Positions 44,754 to 59,143 of a stretch of DNA of 64,000 bases are shown piece after piece. Position numbers and translations under genes: made by a program. Source of the stretch: Euwallacea fornicatus (taxonomy: Eukaryota > Arthropoda > Insecta > Coleoptera > Curculionidae); the NCBI RefSeq assembly GCF_040115645.1, contig NC_089546.1, positions 1,798,001 through 1,862,000 of the forward strand. Direction: 5' to 3'. Numbering within the stretch: the stretch's first letter is position 1; each line of letters begins with the position of its first letter. Under the pieces are notes generated by a model. That model was not told the origin of the DNA. It ran no database searches and saw nothing but the letters and a program-made list of their open reading frames with translations.

Positions 44754-47499
44754 CTAATGATGGCCTGATTCCTCTCCACCGAAATCATGTCCTCCCCCGC
44801 TAAGTCCTCCAAAATCGTGCCCCCCAATATCTTCGCCTCCAAAATGTCCACCTCCATAATGCTCATCTCCCCCTTGACCTTCGTCTCCTCCTCCAAACCC
44901 TCCAGAATCCCCTCCTTCATGTTCGTCGTGAACTGGTACTGCTACAGGTACTTTCACTGGCACTGGATACGGTTTCTTAACCTCTACAGGTACTTTCTTT
45001 TCCACGGTGTATGGAACTGGGTTGAAAATCGGGATTTTCACTGCGTATGGAACAGGTTTTTCTACAGGAACTGGAATTTTCTTTTCTACGGGGACAGGTA
45101 CTTTGACAGGTATTTTAACTTCATAGGGCTGTGGTTTTTCTACAGTGTACGGGATGGGTCGTTCAACTCCTACTTTGACGGGTACAGGCACTGGTTTAAA
45201 TACTGGATAAGGGATCTTCTTTTCCACATGTACGGGTACTGGTTTCGGGATGTGCACTGGATAGGGTCTATCTATGTGAACTTTGACAGGCACGTGAATA
45301 ATTTTTTCCACTGGGTACGGCTTTGGTACATGCACTGGAATTTTCACCGGATAGGGGATTTTCTTTTCCACGGGATACGGAGCGGGGACATGGACTTTGT
45401 AAGGCACATGTACAGTCTTTTCTACCGGATATGGTTGTGGTACCAAGACTTTTACTGGATAAGGTTTATCCACTGGTACCTGCAATTCAAAAACTTGAAT
45501 GACACACGTCTTACGAGGTTTATGAACATACCTTCACATGAACATGTTCGATCTTCTCCACAGGCACTGGCTTGTGAATTGGTACCTTCACATGGACAGG
45601 TACTTTCACTGGGTATGGAACTTTCTTCTCTACGGGATACGGTTGAGGCACGTGCACTTTAACTGGATAGGGCACTTTCTTTTCTACTGGGTACGGGATG
45701 GTTTTCTCCACCGGATATGGTTCAGGTACCTTTTTGATTACGGTGACGGTCTTTTCGTGGTGGACGTGACCTGGGAAAAGTGTTCAGTCGTTTTACAGCT
45801 ATAATTGTGTTTCAACCATCTATTATTGTTAAACTATGCTCCTAAATACCTGAAGGTTAGTTCTTTTCCGCCGAATTGCATCAAAACCAATCCTTACCTT
45901 TAGAACCGCCAGAGTTGCCTCCCAATGAGTCATGCTCAAAACCAAAACCACCCCCATAGGAGTGACCAATACTTCCAAAATCAAAATTACTCCCGAAGGA
46001 GTCACCGTTACTTCCAAAGTCTAGAATAAGTAAAAGAGTTTTTGGGTGAGGCACCTAAAGGAGGTGGGAGACAGCACTTTGTTAAAGTTTTATGCGGATG
46101 AAAAGAGATGAAATTGTGTAAAATAATTGTAATGAAGAATAATTTTCGTTGGGCAACAAAGTAGTTTTTTTATATGAGATTCCTTGAGGATGAATTGTGG
46201 GAGTTCACACATGCGGAAAGGGTAACATGTAGATATACTTTACTTTGAGAGTTCCGTCATGAAATTCAATACACCGAAAAATGTTATTTGCCGAAAATAA
46301 CTCCAGAAACGGTAACTCTGTGCTTAGCATTTGTTTCCTAAGATGAATCTCAATTTTTGACCAGATTCGACTCACACGGGAGCAAAAATTGTTAAATTTC
46401 TGTTAAAATGACGGCAGTTTCAGGAGAATTTTCCTGTTAAATCGTCGGATCTGAAATTCCGGTATTTTAAGGGCTTGTCATGGTTTCTGAAATATGTTTT
46501 TCTGAATAAAATTAGCAGTTGCAAGTGATTAATCTTGCTGTAAAAACTGCCGTTTCTTGATAACGCTCAATTGGTACTCCATTGAAATCCGGATCTTGGA
46601 AATTTGTCACTAGAGCCAGTTGATAGAAGAGCTGTTTCAGGTTTTTGAAAATGTAATATTCAGAAATGATATCAAACCGAGCAATTATAATTTATTATGT
46701 TCTTTGAGGAGCGTTCGTTTCTTGATGCGAAAATTAACTTAAGCTTCTTGTCAAAATTATGTATTTCAATTATGTGTAATATTTTAAAATATTCACGACA
46801 TTTTTGAAAATTCTATCATCAGAAACGAAATCCGAAAAAAAGACTAACTTGCTTGATTTCAACCCATTATCAACTCATTTGAAACATATTGAAAGTTGGT
46901 GTCTCTCCTAAAAATTCTGATTTCTTGTGGAACTTGTGAAAAATGGCACCCACGCCATTGGAAATTCACGTTAGAGAAGATTGAAAAGTTATTTAGTTGA
47001 TTAATACTGTTGAGTAGTGTCTAATGGAAATTTTTATGTGCTACATTTCTTTACCAATTGCCGGTAGGTATTTTTTATTACGTTCCCTAGAAGATTCTGG
47101 ATGAATGATGATGTCGAATAATCATATTTACCTATGGAATCTCCATGACCGCCCTCTTGATCTCCACCGCCGAAGTCAAATCCATGGCCGCCTCCATAGC
47201 CTAGGTCCAGCCCCCTTTTGTCTTGCTTTTTGCTTTCCAATGGGGCGGATTCCACTGCTTTACTGTCAGCGGCCTTTTCTGCTTGTTTTTCTTCGGCGCT
47301 CGCCAACAGAAGGAGTGCGCAGAGCGCGGAAAAACCCTAACGCACATAAAACACATAAAGCATTGATAGTTTTAGCAGTTTTCACGTGTTTTTTTTTTAA
47401 CTTATGTGAGCGTATAAAGTTCGTCGTAAGAAAATGTCCTCAGCAGTGGTTCTACCATTCTAAATAGACTCCTTAGATAGATGCCTTGATGGCGCTCAT
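44754..47499 (-). CDS. Secreted Val/Pro/Lys-repeat cuticle-type protein (Vajk-like), copy A
   Basis: Exons: 47336-47132, 46020-45898, 45770-45532 and 45479-44754, in phase, plus a probable 15-base first exon at 47499-47485 (MSAIK), together 435 residues. The first exon is tentative because its donor would be GC rather than GT. A signal peptide (FSALCALLLLASA) is followed by an acidic/Lys part with a Lys-Arg pair at 45-46, a Gly/Asp/His-rich part, a Gly/Ser/Phe part (exon 3), then about 230 residues of KVPxPYPVEK-type repeats and a Gly/His/Asp-rich tail ending EESGHH. This design matches insect cuticle-associated Vajk-type proteins. A structural role in cuticle is inferred. Its 3' end converges on the ACE-like gene. 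Confidence 0.8.
45822..47131. other. Introns of copy A; nothing else recognised
   Basis: The 1.1-kb intron between exons 2 and 3 (46021-47131) shows no ORF, repeat or transposon signal. Plus-strand open frames over the repeat exons are mirror images of the Val/Pro/Lys codons and are not genes. Confidence 0.5.
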
Positions 47500-48074
47500 G
47501 AAAGTGTCATAAAATTAAATGTCGATTACGCGTACCTGCACAGATATTAAGTAATCGAGCTCGTTTAACTGTTAATTAAAGGCAATACAAATCTGGTGAG
47601 CGTGTAAAATTGGCATGTCTGCAGAGGAGTCCTTTCTCCATTTGGTAGAACACATGGCAAGCGCCCGCACTTTTCAGTGTTCCGAAAGTGAAAACGCGTA
47701 ATTATAATGTAAGTAATTTCTTTCCGGGGTCTAGTTTTTTTACCATTCGAGTAAAACGGCGGTACCGTTTCATTTGTACTTTCTTACGTAATGCCGATTC
47801 TAACGAGGATGCCATTTGATGGGTTAGATGCATCGTCGAAATTATTTCCTTGAGAAATAAGTTAGTAGGACGAGATGTTAAATTGCTTTCTACTTATAAT
47901 GAAGCGTTTTGATGGATGCCATTACGTATACAAACCAAGATATGTGCATACATTTGATGTTGACGTGCATTTCCTGAAACCTCTATTATTCAATTTTTGG
48001 CTAATGGTGGTAGATACTTTCATATTTCATAGGTCAAACGACATTCTTTTCCATTCGTATTGGTTTTGGCACAC

Positions 48075-48794
48075 ACTCAGGGTGATAAATTAAAAATTAG
48101 AAAACCAAAAGCTGGAGATACGCCAAATGTTGATGATTGGAGAAAATGTGCCTCATTCGGAAGTTGATGGATTGGGGTATAAACAATGTTGAAAATTAAA
48201 ATTCTAATTCATTTTTTGCTATTAATCTGAAAATATCTAAGTTAGACACTTGGAAATTTGTAAAGTTATGTTTTTTTTTCGATGATGAATAAGATGCGTT
48301 TCGCAATTTCATCGTTACTAATAGAGGGAGTCACTTACGATCAATATTACAGAATTTACAGTTAACAACTTTTTACCTTCTATATCCAACGCGAAATTTG
48401 ATTCATAATTTGAAAGAGCTATCATTTTTCCATTGATTATGTAGTCTCGTTTCATTTCGATATCTCACTCTGTTTTCGAGAAGAGTCTATTTAACAAACA
48501 CTATGTTTAAATTTGATAATTTGTGATAATCGATTATCAACGCGTAAATTGCAAAATGCACCTTTTTCGTCGCTTTAAAAAAACTTCACAAATTTACAAG
48601 TATCTAACCTAGATAATTGCAGAATAATAGCAAAAAAAAAGAATTAAAATGTTAATTTTAATTATTTTTTAATTTTAAACACTCTGCCCGAATTTATCAA
48701 TTTTCGGGTACGGCATATTTTTTTCAATCGTCACTATTTGACTTGTAGTTTCTCCAACTTTCGGTTGTCTCATTGTTAATGAATCGCCGTGTAT
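48075..48794. mobile_element. Miniature inverted-repeat element, about 720 bp, old
   Basis: The left arm from ACTCAGGGTGATAAATTAAA and the right arm ending GAATCGCCGTGTATA pair over roughly 200 bases. Matching internal landmarks include AAACCAAAAGCTGGAGATAC against AAACCGAAAGTTGGAGAAAC as read from the right end, and GCTATTAATCTGAAAATATC against GCTATTATTCTGCAATTATC. Arms differ at many positions, so it is an older insertion. A half copy of the same family lies at 35749-36046. Confidence 0.75.
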
Positions 48795-48799
48795 ATTTG

Positions 48800-51700
48800 A
48801 AACAAGTTCAAAACTGGTTAGTTGCTAAGAAGTGCGAAAAGTTATATTTTACCGCATATTCATTAGGATTGAGTGAATGATGCAGTTCGTTCGTCCAGCA
48901 ATTGAGCGCTTAAAGCCACTTCGGATATATTTCCTACGAGCACATGGTTATCAGCTTCAGTTCATTCTGCGAATCCTGATTTATAACAGTTTCTTTGTAT
49001 AACGTGTTGTAGAGGTTCTGAATTAAATATGCTATCGATGTTAGAATTAACAGACGTCATGTCTTATGTTAACTTACTCCCATTAAGCAATACATATGTT
49101 TTTTCTACTTTTATTTTAACTTGACGTTTTGCGCCTTACGTTAGCAAAAAAGTTCAATTAAATACGTATATCGGCCAGTGGTAAAAATATTATACGCAAA
49201 ATGTATTTTTAAGTTTTATCGCACGCATGTCAGTGTCAATTGTCTGAATGCCCACAAGTACTTTTGAAACTACCACATGCTATTTTGTTTTGCGTGCGGT
49301 AACGATTAAAACATAAGTTTAATCAGATAGCACTGTAGTATTGGTTATTTTTAAACTTGCTTTTGGTCTTTCTCAGAGGTAATTTGAAGTTTTTTAGCAT
49401 ATCTCGGTCTTTTAAGTACTTTTTTTAATAGCCTAACGATGATGATTTGTCTCAGATACCCAGCAATGCACACTTGTTCCTTGTTCAGCATTCTGATAAT
49501 GTTTTTACCAATATTTAACCTTTACATGAAATATTGATAACCAATCGTAAAAGGTGAAAGAGGAATATTTGAAGACAGTCGAGTTCAACCTAAAGAAAAA
49601 GAAAAGGCAGAAATCGCAGCGCATGCCCAAAAATCAGCCGTGAAAAGTCGAGAAATGATGAGCATCTTCATAATATTATATAACATTCCTGAATAAAAGC
49701 AATGTTATGCGAAACAACTAAATAAAGATAAAAAAAGAGGTAAATCAGTTTTATGAGATTTCTAGATAAGTATGCGCTTGATATTTCCTGTGTATAGCCA
49801 GTGGAATATATGTAGTGAAAATAACTAGTTTATAAAATGACACGAATTCTCGAGGTATTCATGATCAAAGATTGAAAAACTTCATAGCTTTGCACCTTTT
49901 GAAGAAAAACATGAGGTTTTTGAAAGATCCCCTATATTCGGTTGGAGCACAGGAGATTTGGAAATGCAACTGAAGGAATATTCGGGTGAAGATGCTTTCA
50001 AAAGCACGAAACCCTCATATTTCGGAAAGTAAAGAAGTTTAAGAATAACTAATTAAATCACTAATAGACGACATTTTCAAATATAGATAAGTAACTTCAA
50101 AAAATATATGTTTGGCTAAGGCCGGTATTTTCAAAAAATTTAATATTTTATTTTTGGGATTGTTAGGGAAGCCAAATATACAGGAAATGTTGCATATAAT
50201 ACCATTTTCTATGTAAAAAGAATGACATAGAAGTACCAGATATGAATCCGAAGTCTCATAATTTTAAATATAATTCATGTCAAATTCTTGACTAATTTGG
50301 GTGTCTTTAAAAATTCACAGAATATAATGAATGAGTGTTATGGAAACTAAATTTAGGGGATATGGGAAACATTATGCCCTTTTGTATAATAAACACCTCA
50401 TTAATGCTGGGGTTAAACTCGAAGTTTTATGGTTTGAAATCGTATTAATAAAAAAAATCCATCCTTGATCATTATGCACAACTCCGGCAAATGGCTATAT
50501 TTAATGACGAAGCATTAGGGAACCCAAATTTATATAAATTCGACGATCAACAATGAAAATTCGGATACGAGGAAATTAACATTGAGAAAGAACAGGTTTG
50601 TTATCACGGTAAAAGTTGAAAGTACTGAATAATTATTTTTTCGGGTATTTCCATATCTTCAGCATTTTAAGTTATAGTTGCGTGGCCTTGAGAAACAAAC
50701 TACCTTTTCTGATTTGGTACTCTGTGCATAGATTTTGAGATGCATATGATCTGATTGGTTCATACAACTTACTCAAGAAAGTAAAAGAGTTGTTTTACTC
50801 TATTTAGTTGTGATTGAGAAGATCTATTTAAAAAAGCAGTGAGTAAAAGTTTTGAGGAATGTTATTGAAATAAAAAATACAATTTTCATTTTGACATCTT
50901 GCAATGATCATAAATTAAAGTTATTTCAGGTTTATTGAATTAAATTATTATAATTCAAGAAAGCTTCTGTTGGCTCATACATAGTTAATGAGAAAGTCCC
51001 CTATATATTCCTTACATATGGTTTTTAATAATATTTTTTCGTTTTTCCTATGAATATAACAAAATACCTAAATATTGAATTGAAATATATTCAATATATA
51101 AATTATATGCTGTGTTGACTTCTAGTCTTCCTAGTTCGAATTTCTTAAAAGGTATTTTGTTATGACAGTTTTAAGTGTACTTAAAGGCCCTATTTTCTGT
51201 TCCTTTATAGCTTATTTAAACCAATTCTTACATAAAATGAATAGATTTCAAAGGGAAGTTAAATTTGAATACCCATCTCCAATTAGTGATCAAGTACGAT
51301 CTCTAACACTGGTCCTAGTTTATAAATAATTAAAATATTTTTATGGTAACTTTTCGCAATATTCCCTATTTTCCCGTAGTTACTGCTACTTACCAGAAGC
51401 TTCATATGTGGTAAGTCACTGACACGTGCGGCGGAATGGTACTGTTCGGCATCTTGAGGGTACCGTTGCCATTTATAACTCCATCACGCTTTCGTGCCTT
51501 GACGTGCTTCCCCCAAAAACGCACTTCATAAATTCGATTACGTTTACGGCAGATAAAGATTTATTCGTTTTCTTTAATGACGATCGGAGGAGGTATTTGT
51601 TCATATTTTTAGAGAGGTGTTGAAGTACCTACTTGACAGAATCAAAGTGATGCGGTACTTAGTTTCGTAATTACTGGGTTAGAATAGCTCTTTTCGAATA

Positions 51701-54700
51701 GTAGTTTTGGGGTTGAAATATAAGAAATATGGAAACTGTGTCTGAAGGGAAAGAGGTTTTTAGAATGTTACATTCCTTTGTAGATGTCTTTGATAATAGT
51801 TTTTTATATTTTCCTCAGACGCAGCTCTTTAATTTAATAATAATTATTAATAAGATGATTCCATCATATTGCTATTGTTTTTTTAGTTTATTTTATTCAG
51901 TAAAAACCGACACTCTCACTTACAAATCATTCGATTTACATTCCATAAAATTTCGATTTCAATGCGTTACTGATTTTATCGCTTTTTAACACATGTAAAA
52001 TATCAATCATTTTAGATGCAACAACAAAGCAATATATGTAAGAGAACCTTCTATATTCTTCTATATTTAAATAGAATAATGATTATATAGGATCAGGGAT
52101 AAGATAATTTTTTTCTATTAAATTGTGAAACAGAATACATTGTTGCTGAGAGAAATCATATACATATGCAGTTAGGTTGAATAGAAGAGTTATTTCTTAA
52201 GAGAAACAGTTTAATTTTGGAATTTTTAGCGTTATTTCTATATAGAATTAAATATCTTGTTCTTTTATCTTTTGTACCTATTTTTCCCTAAATGCTAAAA
52301 ATTGCAAACTTAAATCATACTGATTTTCAAGTAAACAATAATCAATTGAAATTCGGTCGGGTCTATGCTTAATACTTCCCCCAGTATTATTGTAGTGAAT
52401 CTTTCGTGATTTCAGTTATAAGTAGGAGTTGAGATTTCCAAAATATTTTTCAAAATTAGTGGCACAGCTCATCTTCAAACATAGTCGCGAATTTTTCAAA
52501 CATATATCTTCGAATTTACTTACTGTTCTCCGTTTCAAGCATCGATTTATTACTGATACACATTTCAGTTTTCATTAAGGATTTTTCCATAGTTCAGAAA
52601 TTGGAATCCGAATACGGAGGTTCTAAACTTAAAAACAAAGACAGGCGCAGTTCGTCTTCCCATGTAGCTTCGATTTCGAAAAAAAAAAATTTCAATGAAG
52701 GTATTATCTTCCGAGTTTAGTACATTGCGACATCTATTTTTGAAACGCCCATGAATTTTTTAAACGGTTTTCCGAAATTCCGAGGATTAAAACAGAAGTA
52801 AAGGCTCTTGAATCATAACAAATTCAGTAGTGTTACTACTAAGTAGTAAATCAATTATTGGGATTACGATAGCATCCTGCACTGTCTTTGTTGAATCTAT
52901 TTTTGACACATCTCTGTGTTTTTTTTTATAGATTTTTCAAAAATTTCCGGGAATAAAAATTGATCTTTGAATCTTGGAAAATCCAATGGCGTACTAAATT
53001 TATTATGAATTTTTTAAAAACCCGTAGGCTTTGAATAATAATATTATCTTGCGTTCGTAGATTTTCCAAATTTTGTGGCTTATAAATTTAGTATAAAATT
53101 TTCAAAAAATTTCCAGTTTTTAAACTTACATATTATCTCGCGTTGACTACATTGAAACAGATCAGAATTCATCATATAGTGATGCTAAGTGGAAAATACC
53201 TACAAAATACAACAAAAGAGATATATAAACAAACAAAATAAAAGAAAACCTGCAATTTAATGGTAGCTGCATAAAAATGTACCAAATCTAAAAATAATTA
53301 GAGATATTTAATTATTACTAAAAATATGCAAATTTGCCTGTGTTCACTACGACGACCTTGTATCCTTTTGAAAGGATTCGATATCAAATATAGTTTGCTA
53401 CATTTTCTTCTTCATGGTAGCTCAAATAAAATAATAATTCGTAACGATGTAGTCATTATTTTGACGTAGCTGGAGTTTCTTTTAATGGAATAAACGAAGT
53501 CAAATGTTCCACAAATTAGTTGTACATTTAGGCAACCCATTATACTTTTCAAACCCTTTTGCCTTTATAGAGATGTAGTTTCCAATCTAGTCATAAATTG
53601 AGCCATAGGATCTATACATTGATTGAAGCCTCCAAATAGTGGAAATAAATACTAGGCGAATCTTGCCATTTGAAGATTGATGGGTTTGTCCCACGGGATA
53701 TTCCAAGTTATTGTTGGCAGAAGAGGGCACGAATAATGTTTAAACGCTGAAATAGTCGTTGGATGTGAACTTTGCATAGAAAGAGAAATTTACAATGGAA
53801 TTTCTGTCGTTATCGGACTAGAGTCAGGTTTTGTTTACTGAATTATAAATGAAATTCTGAATCACTAATAAATGAGATATAGTAATTGGAAAGCTATTAG
53901 AATATACAAGGCTGGCCACAGTAGAGGTGGATTATTTATGTTGGGAATACAACACAACAGTCTTCGAAGCCTAAATCTTAGTCAAACTTGAGGTGGTCAC
54001 TCGAAAGGAAATAATATATAAGCCAAAGATTTATATCTACTTCGAGCAAAAACTGAGGTGCCTGTACCAAAGCAGAATGCATTTAAAGCTCGTCACCGAA
54101 AGAGTCACCCAAAGAAGAGTGCCGAGCTGCAAGGACATGAAGTTATATTAACCACTGGCATTGTGGGGTCGATGAGTTGTTTAGATAAGGGTCCTAAACT
54201 TGAACTAACCTCAAACATGTCTAAGGGTTAGGAAAACAAATATTTCCCATTAACATAACACATGTCAATAGGAAACAACAAAGACCGATAGGAGACAGGT
54301 GGTAAGATGTAGACTAGTCAAGGATTTCTTGCTCCACCCAGAGACATCCAGGGCATTATAGCTATTAAAAGAGTCTACAATGCATCGAAGAAATAGTGAG
54401 AGTTTTCAAAGATCACTGCAAAGCTAAACAGGTTAATACAATTCCTGGACATGGAGAACAGCTTGCTCTAGAAATACTGGATTGCAGGAGAGGAATCCTT
54501 GTATAACTGCCTAGGAGCGCAATAGGTGGATACGTCTTGGGTAGAGGGTTTTGGAACCGGCATTATTCTGTGAGGAATCGTAACCCTTGTATAAGATAGC
54601 ATACCTTATAAAGAGGATTGATCCATTTAAGGATGGGGAGGCGGCTTACATAGGATGAAATGGGATGGATTAGGGAGTAAAAATGGTCCCTAAGAGCCTA

Positions 54701-56600
54701 TCCATATGGCTTTTGGCTCCCCCTTTACTACTGCTAAACTACTACATCTACCAGTAATAAAGGGATGTACCCTAAATGTACAATAAATCACGACTACATA
54801 AGATATTTATTAAGATATTTAACTCCCGTTGTGAAGGCTTCCTTATGCTCTTCTTTTCCAAAATTATTTAATACTAAAGTAGTGAAAATGTATAAAAGTT
54901 GGCAACATGATGACGTTATACAATGTAAGGCACCCAGTAAAATGCGTATTTGAAATTTGATCTCTTGAGCTGTCAGATCTAATCTTCGTCTTAGCAGATA
55001 TGAGCTTCTAAAGGGCTTCTAACTATTTTTGACTAAGTTTACAAAATGATCTGAGCTGGTATTAATAAACCTTAACTAACTGCCTGCAATAATCAACAGC
55101 CAACAAAGAATCTTCATGATTGGATTTCAAGTTTATATCACGAAACCTCCTCATTACCTTCTCGTGTCTTGCATGTGGCTTATACTGACAATATAATACA
55201 ATATATTAATTTCAGTACATATTACGCTTATTTAATTACCTTTATATACCTTTCAGTATATAAAAATTTATATTTATTAGGCAGGTTTCTAATGATGTAT
55301 GTTAATTTTTTTAATCGGTGGCATTCACCCTCATGAGTGTTATTGATTCGGTGAGAGCGCAACTTAATCCAAATTTTTAATTTTTTAGGGAAAGCGATGT
55401 ATAAAGGGCGGCACTATGTATTTACATTCAATTAAAAGCACAAAGCTGCTTCGACAAGGAATTCTACATGTGTTCTAATGGCTATTTACGTAAAAGTTTG
55501 AGTGGTTCTAGGTACGAGGAAGATTTTTACATAACCAGAGTACATCTCGATTAATATGCATAAAATTTTTCACGCGTTAGTGGAGTAATCGAAATTTTAA
55601 TACCAATTATTGTTAAGCAAATCACTTCCAATGGTATACACAAAGATGATTATTAAACTCGTAACATAGAAACTAATTTGTATCACGATTGCGTGAACAA
55701 ATTAAGTAAGCATACGTCTAAAGAGATTTAACTCATAAGGATCGAACTTTCATTTTTTGTTGTTTCCTCTTTAATTGAATTAGGTCGGTCTACATTTGAA
55801 TTACGTGAACGTGTTGATAAGTGTGAGAGATGGTGATAAGTTATAAATATTAATTAAAAGCGACCACGCCTATTTAACATCACTTTTAATTAGCAAAACA
55901 AACTTATGTATTGCTAAATTAAACAATATTGCATTATGATTAGAAAACGGTAGAAACAATGAGCGGATGTAGAGGACACTAGAAGATATTATAAAATTTC
56001 ATATTTACAATATGTGGAACTAATTGTTTTGGATCTTAGTTAAATAGAAATTGAAGTGGTTATGAGTTTCTCATAAGGAGATTAAGTTAATTAGGACTTC
56101 AAAGAATGGGTAGAAATTCAATGAACACAGCCCTAAACAGAGTATTGAGAATTGATGTGGTACGGATTACGTGATTTTTCTTTATCTAAAGTTTCTTGTT
56201 CAAAATGTAAACAAATAATTTGACACGTTTAGTTTAGCAAGTTCAGACTATTTCCTTGTTATGTAGAATATCATAATTTCTGAGTTTCTCCTTGAAGTGC
56301 TCTAAAATGTTCGTCCATAAAATTAGCTAATTTCCACTTTCATACCATAGTTTTAAACTTGAACTGAAATTTAAGTTTTAAATTTTACATATTATTTATT
56401 TGTGATCCAAGGACTGTAAAGCATTTTGTACAATAGCGCAGAATTTCAATGTAAAATACTTAGCCATTTTCGAAATATTAGAAAATACATTCATAGGTGA
56501 AACTCTAATTTTTTTTTGGAAAATTCTAAATATCTCGAAAATGGTAAAAATTAGGTATAGAACATTATCCACGAAAAATATTCATAATATTCCACAGAAT
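48800..56600. other. Long non-coding stretch between the two repeat-protein genes
   Basis: No gene, conserved domain or full transposon is seen. The short ORFs at 51426, 51729 and 54765 have no recognisable features. The part from about 53900 to 54740 is less AT-rich and reads unlike its flanks, with broken frames in both directions; it may be the eroded tail of a retrotransposon, but I found no diagnostic motif. Confidence 0.45.
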
Positions 56601-56621
56601 CAAAATTTGTTATAATATATA

Positions 56622-56810
56622 AGGTGTTCCATTTAAAATAAGCGACGTGACATTCTTTTCCGGTATAACTGCAAGTGATATTTTCATGAAAATATTTTTA
56701 ATCAATAGATCACTTTTACTTTAGTCTGACACCCAAGTTTCAACTTTTTCCTAGTCATAGTTTCCAAGATATGGATAATGGCCCATAGGCGTTGAACACC
56801 CTGTATAAAA
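56622..56810. mobile_element. Arm of a mariner-type miniature element
   Basis: The left edge ATATAAGGTGTTCCATTTAA resembles the terminal motif of the other elements, and GTTTCCAAGATATGG at 56759 parallels GTTTCCAAGATACAGGG in the arm of the element at 36047. The segment ends GTTGAACACCCTGTATA. No full second arm is seen to the right, so this is a partial copy or an eroded element. Confidence 0.45.
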
Positions 56811-59100
56811 ATGTGTATCTTTGTTGCTACTCGTACGAATTACTATTTTGTCTCTGCCACAAATTGACTTTATTTTGAAACTTTTTTTTATTTTGTAGAA
56901 TTTTCGCCAGACATACAGTTTTCCTACAAAAAAATCATTTACAATACCTTGCAATTCATCATTGTTGCTTATTTGGAAACAAAATATGAACAAAGTTTTA
57001 GTTCTAAATAACCATCAATTTAGTTCATTCTTATTAAAAATTCTTGAAATTTTAATCGTTTTTCTGAATACATAAATAAATTTGTTTAAAAAAATTAATT
57101 TGTACTTCAGTTCTCCTATCGGTATTTTTTTTAATATTGTTTTCACAACAATGATGAATTGTAAGATATAGTACATAACTTTGTAAATAAATTGCGCTTT
57201 TGGTGAAAATTTTACAAGAGACAAAAAAGTTTCAAACTAAAATCAGCTAGTGGCAGTCAAAAAATTAGGTATTCGTACGGAGGGTAATAAAAATACAATC
57301 TTTTACTGAAGAATCACTCGCCATTTTTAATATTTTCACGCATTAAAAAAAGATCCCGCCTATGTCAAAACACACGAATTGATATAACAACTCTTAGTTC
57401 AAAATTAATGAAAATCGATAAAAGCGTTTAATAATTAGTTCGAAAAAACCTATATTAATTTGAGAAATTTGGTACTCTGTAGCGGCAAAGCGAAGGTACA
57501 TTGAAGATAAATAAGTTTGTCTAGAAAGCTTTATTTCTGGTTACGGAATTTTTGGTTAAACATTGTAGTAATTTCAGGAACATCCTATATAACCAAGCAT
57601 GAGTATGTTAGCTTAGAAAAGTTGTATAATTTTTTTAATTTAGTTTTTTAGCTATTCATAATGAGATATCCCTGATAAAAAAAATTCTTGAATTTTCGTA
57701 TTTGCCCTACATTTTTTTTGTCATTGTACAAGTAAAACAGATCTGATTCTTCTTGTTTAACGAATTTTTCGGATATATTTTTTTCCTTGCTAGGAGATCG
57801 AAAGATGATATACCTCTAAATTATAATAATAATATAAATGACGACTATAGTAATCTTAGATTCTTAAGTTGGAAAACATTTACACAAAATATAGTGACTT
57901 TAAGAACAATAAAGTGGTTTCCTCTACAATATCTCATTAGACGTAATTATTCAGAATCTCAACAGATAAAATGGAAACCAAGTATGGCTTCTTGAAGGGA
58001 GAATATTTAATGAAACTAGATTATTAAAAGAAAACAGGAGCTAAAATGTTCAGGTTAGTTCAAGTTAGTTTAGACTTCAGCAGGATTTTACAATTTGAAA
58101 AAGTTGATAAGCATAACTCAACTAGAACTAGATAATGGAATATGAAAGTCGTCATATAAAAGAAAAAGACATTAGTGTGAATATTTAAAACCTTAAAAAC
58201 CCGTTTGAAGCAGCAAGGACATTTGAAATCATAGATTAATCAAAGATAAATTTCGTTGAAACATCAATATAGTTTTCGAAAGTCGTATATGGTAGGGACG
58301 GCCTAATCGCCCATTTAAACACCTGCAAATTGACATCCCTAGGATTATTCCTCCACTCAATGAAGATGAGTTTATTTTTGGTTTTAACAACTCTTATCCT
58401 AATCTGAATGATCCTTATTATAATAATCATGAGAAAATCATGAATAATCTATTAGGTAATTACGTAGTGAGATTATGATGTTAACGTGTGCTCAGCACTA
58501 GCTTAAAAGCAAACCCAAGTAGCAAACGAATGTATATTTATAAAAAGCAACTAAATCAATTAAAATATTTAGCTATTGGAAACGTTACCTATACAAATTG
58601 GAACACAAATGTTATTAAGCAACAAATAACAAATTGTTCCTTATAGAAAAACTGCATGATCAACAACAATAATAATAAGTATAATTTTTATTTACAGAGA
58701 TGTCAATAGAAAATACGAGTTAGGCATTATTTACAGCATAAATTTACGAAAAAACAGCAGTCCATGTTGCTTCTTAAGGACTATATGTTTAATAAAATGT
58801 TGGCATTTTTTAGGAACATTTTCCCTTTGAAAACTTTATAAAAATGTATAAAATCCAACGAACTTTTATTTTAACTTTAAACTAAGCTTGTCCAACTCTT
58901 TAATATAATTTTATTTTTTTACAAGACATAATGGCGACTTCAATTTTGCATTTTAAGCGCAGAATAATGATCATTTATTAATACCCAATCAAATGAACTT
59001 TTTTAAAAGTTAAAATTACTCTTCCCTATAAAATTTTAAGGATTATTCAATAATTAATTCTAAAGCTATTACTGGAACATTTTAATTTTATCAAAACAAG
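56811..59100. other. AT-rich intergenic sequence
   Basis: Downstream of repeat-protein copy B. Only chance open frames; no domain, repeat or transposon end is recognised. Confidence 0.5.
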
Positions 59101-59143
59101 ATTTTTAAAAATCACTCCAAGAATTAATGAAAAATTGTCTGAT

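Noticed and set aside
44787..45804. Long plus-strand ORFs (Trp/Tyr/His/Arg-rich) opposite the repeat exons of copy A
   Set aside because: They are mirror images of Val/Pro/Lys codons; the minus strand has a splice-consistent secreted protein and the plus reading has bizarre composition. The same applies at 59757-60011.
53900..54740. Possible LINE or retroposon tail
   Set aside because: Composition differs from its flanks, but no reverse transcriptase, zinc knuckle, poly-A tail or target duplication could be found, so it is noted only as unexplained.
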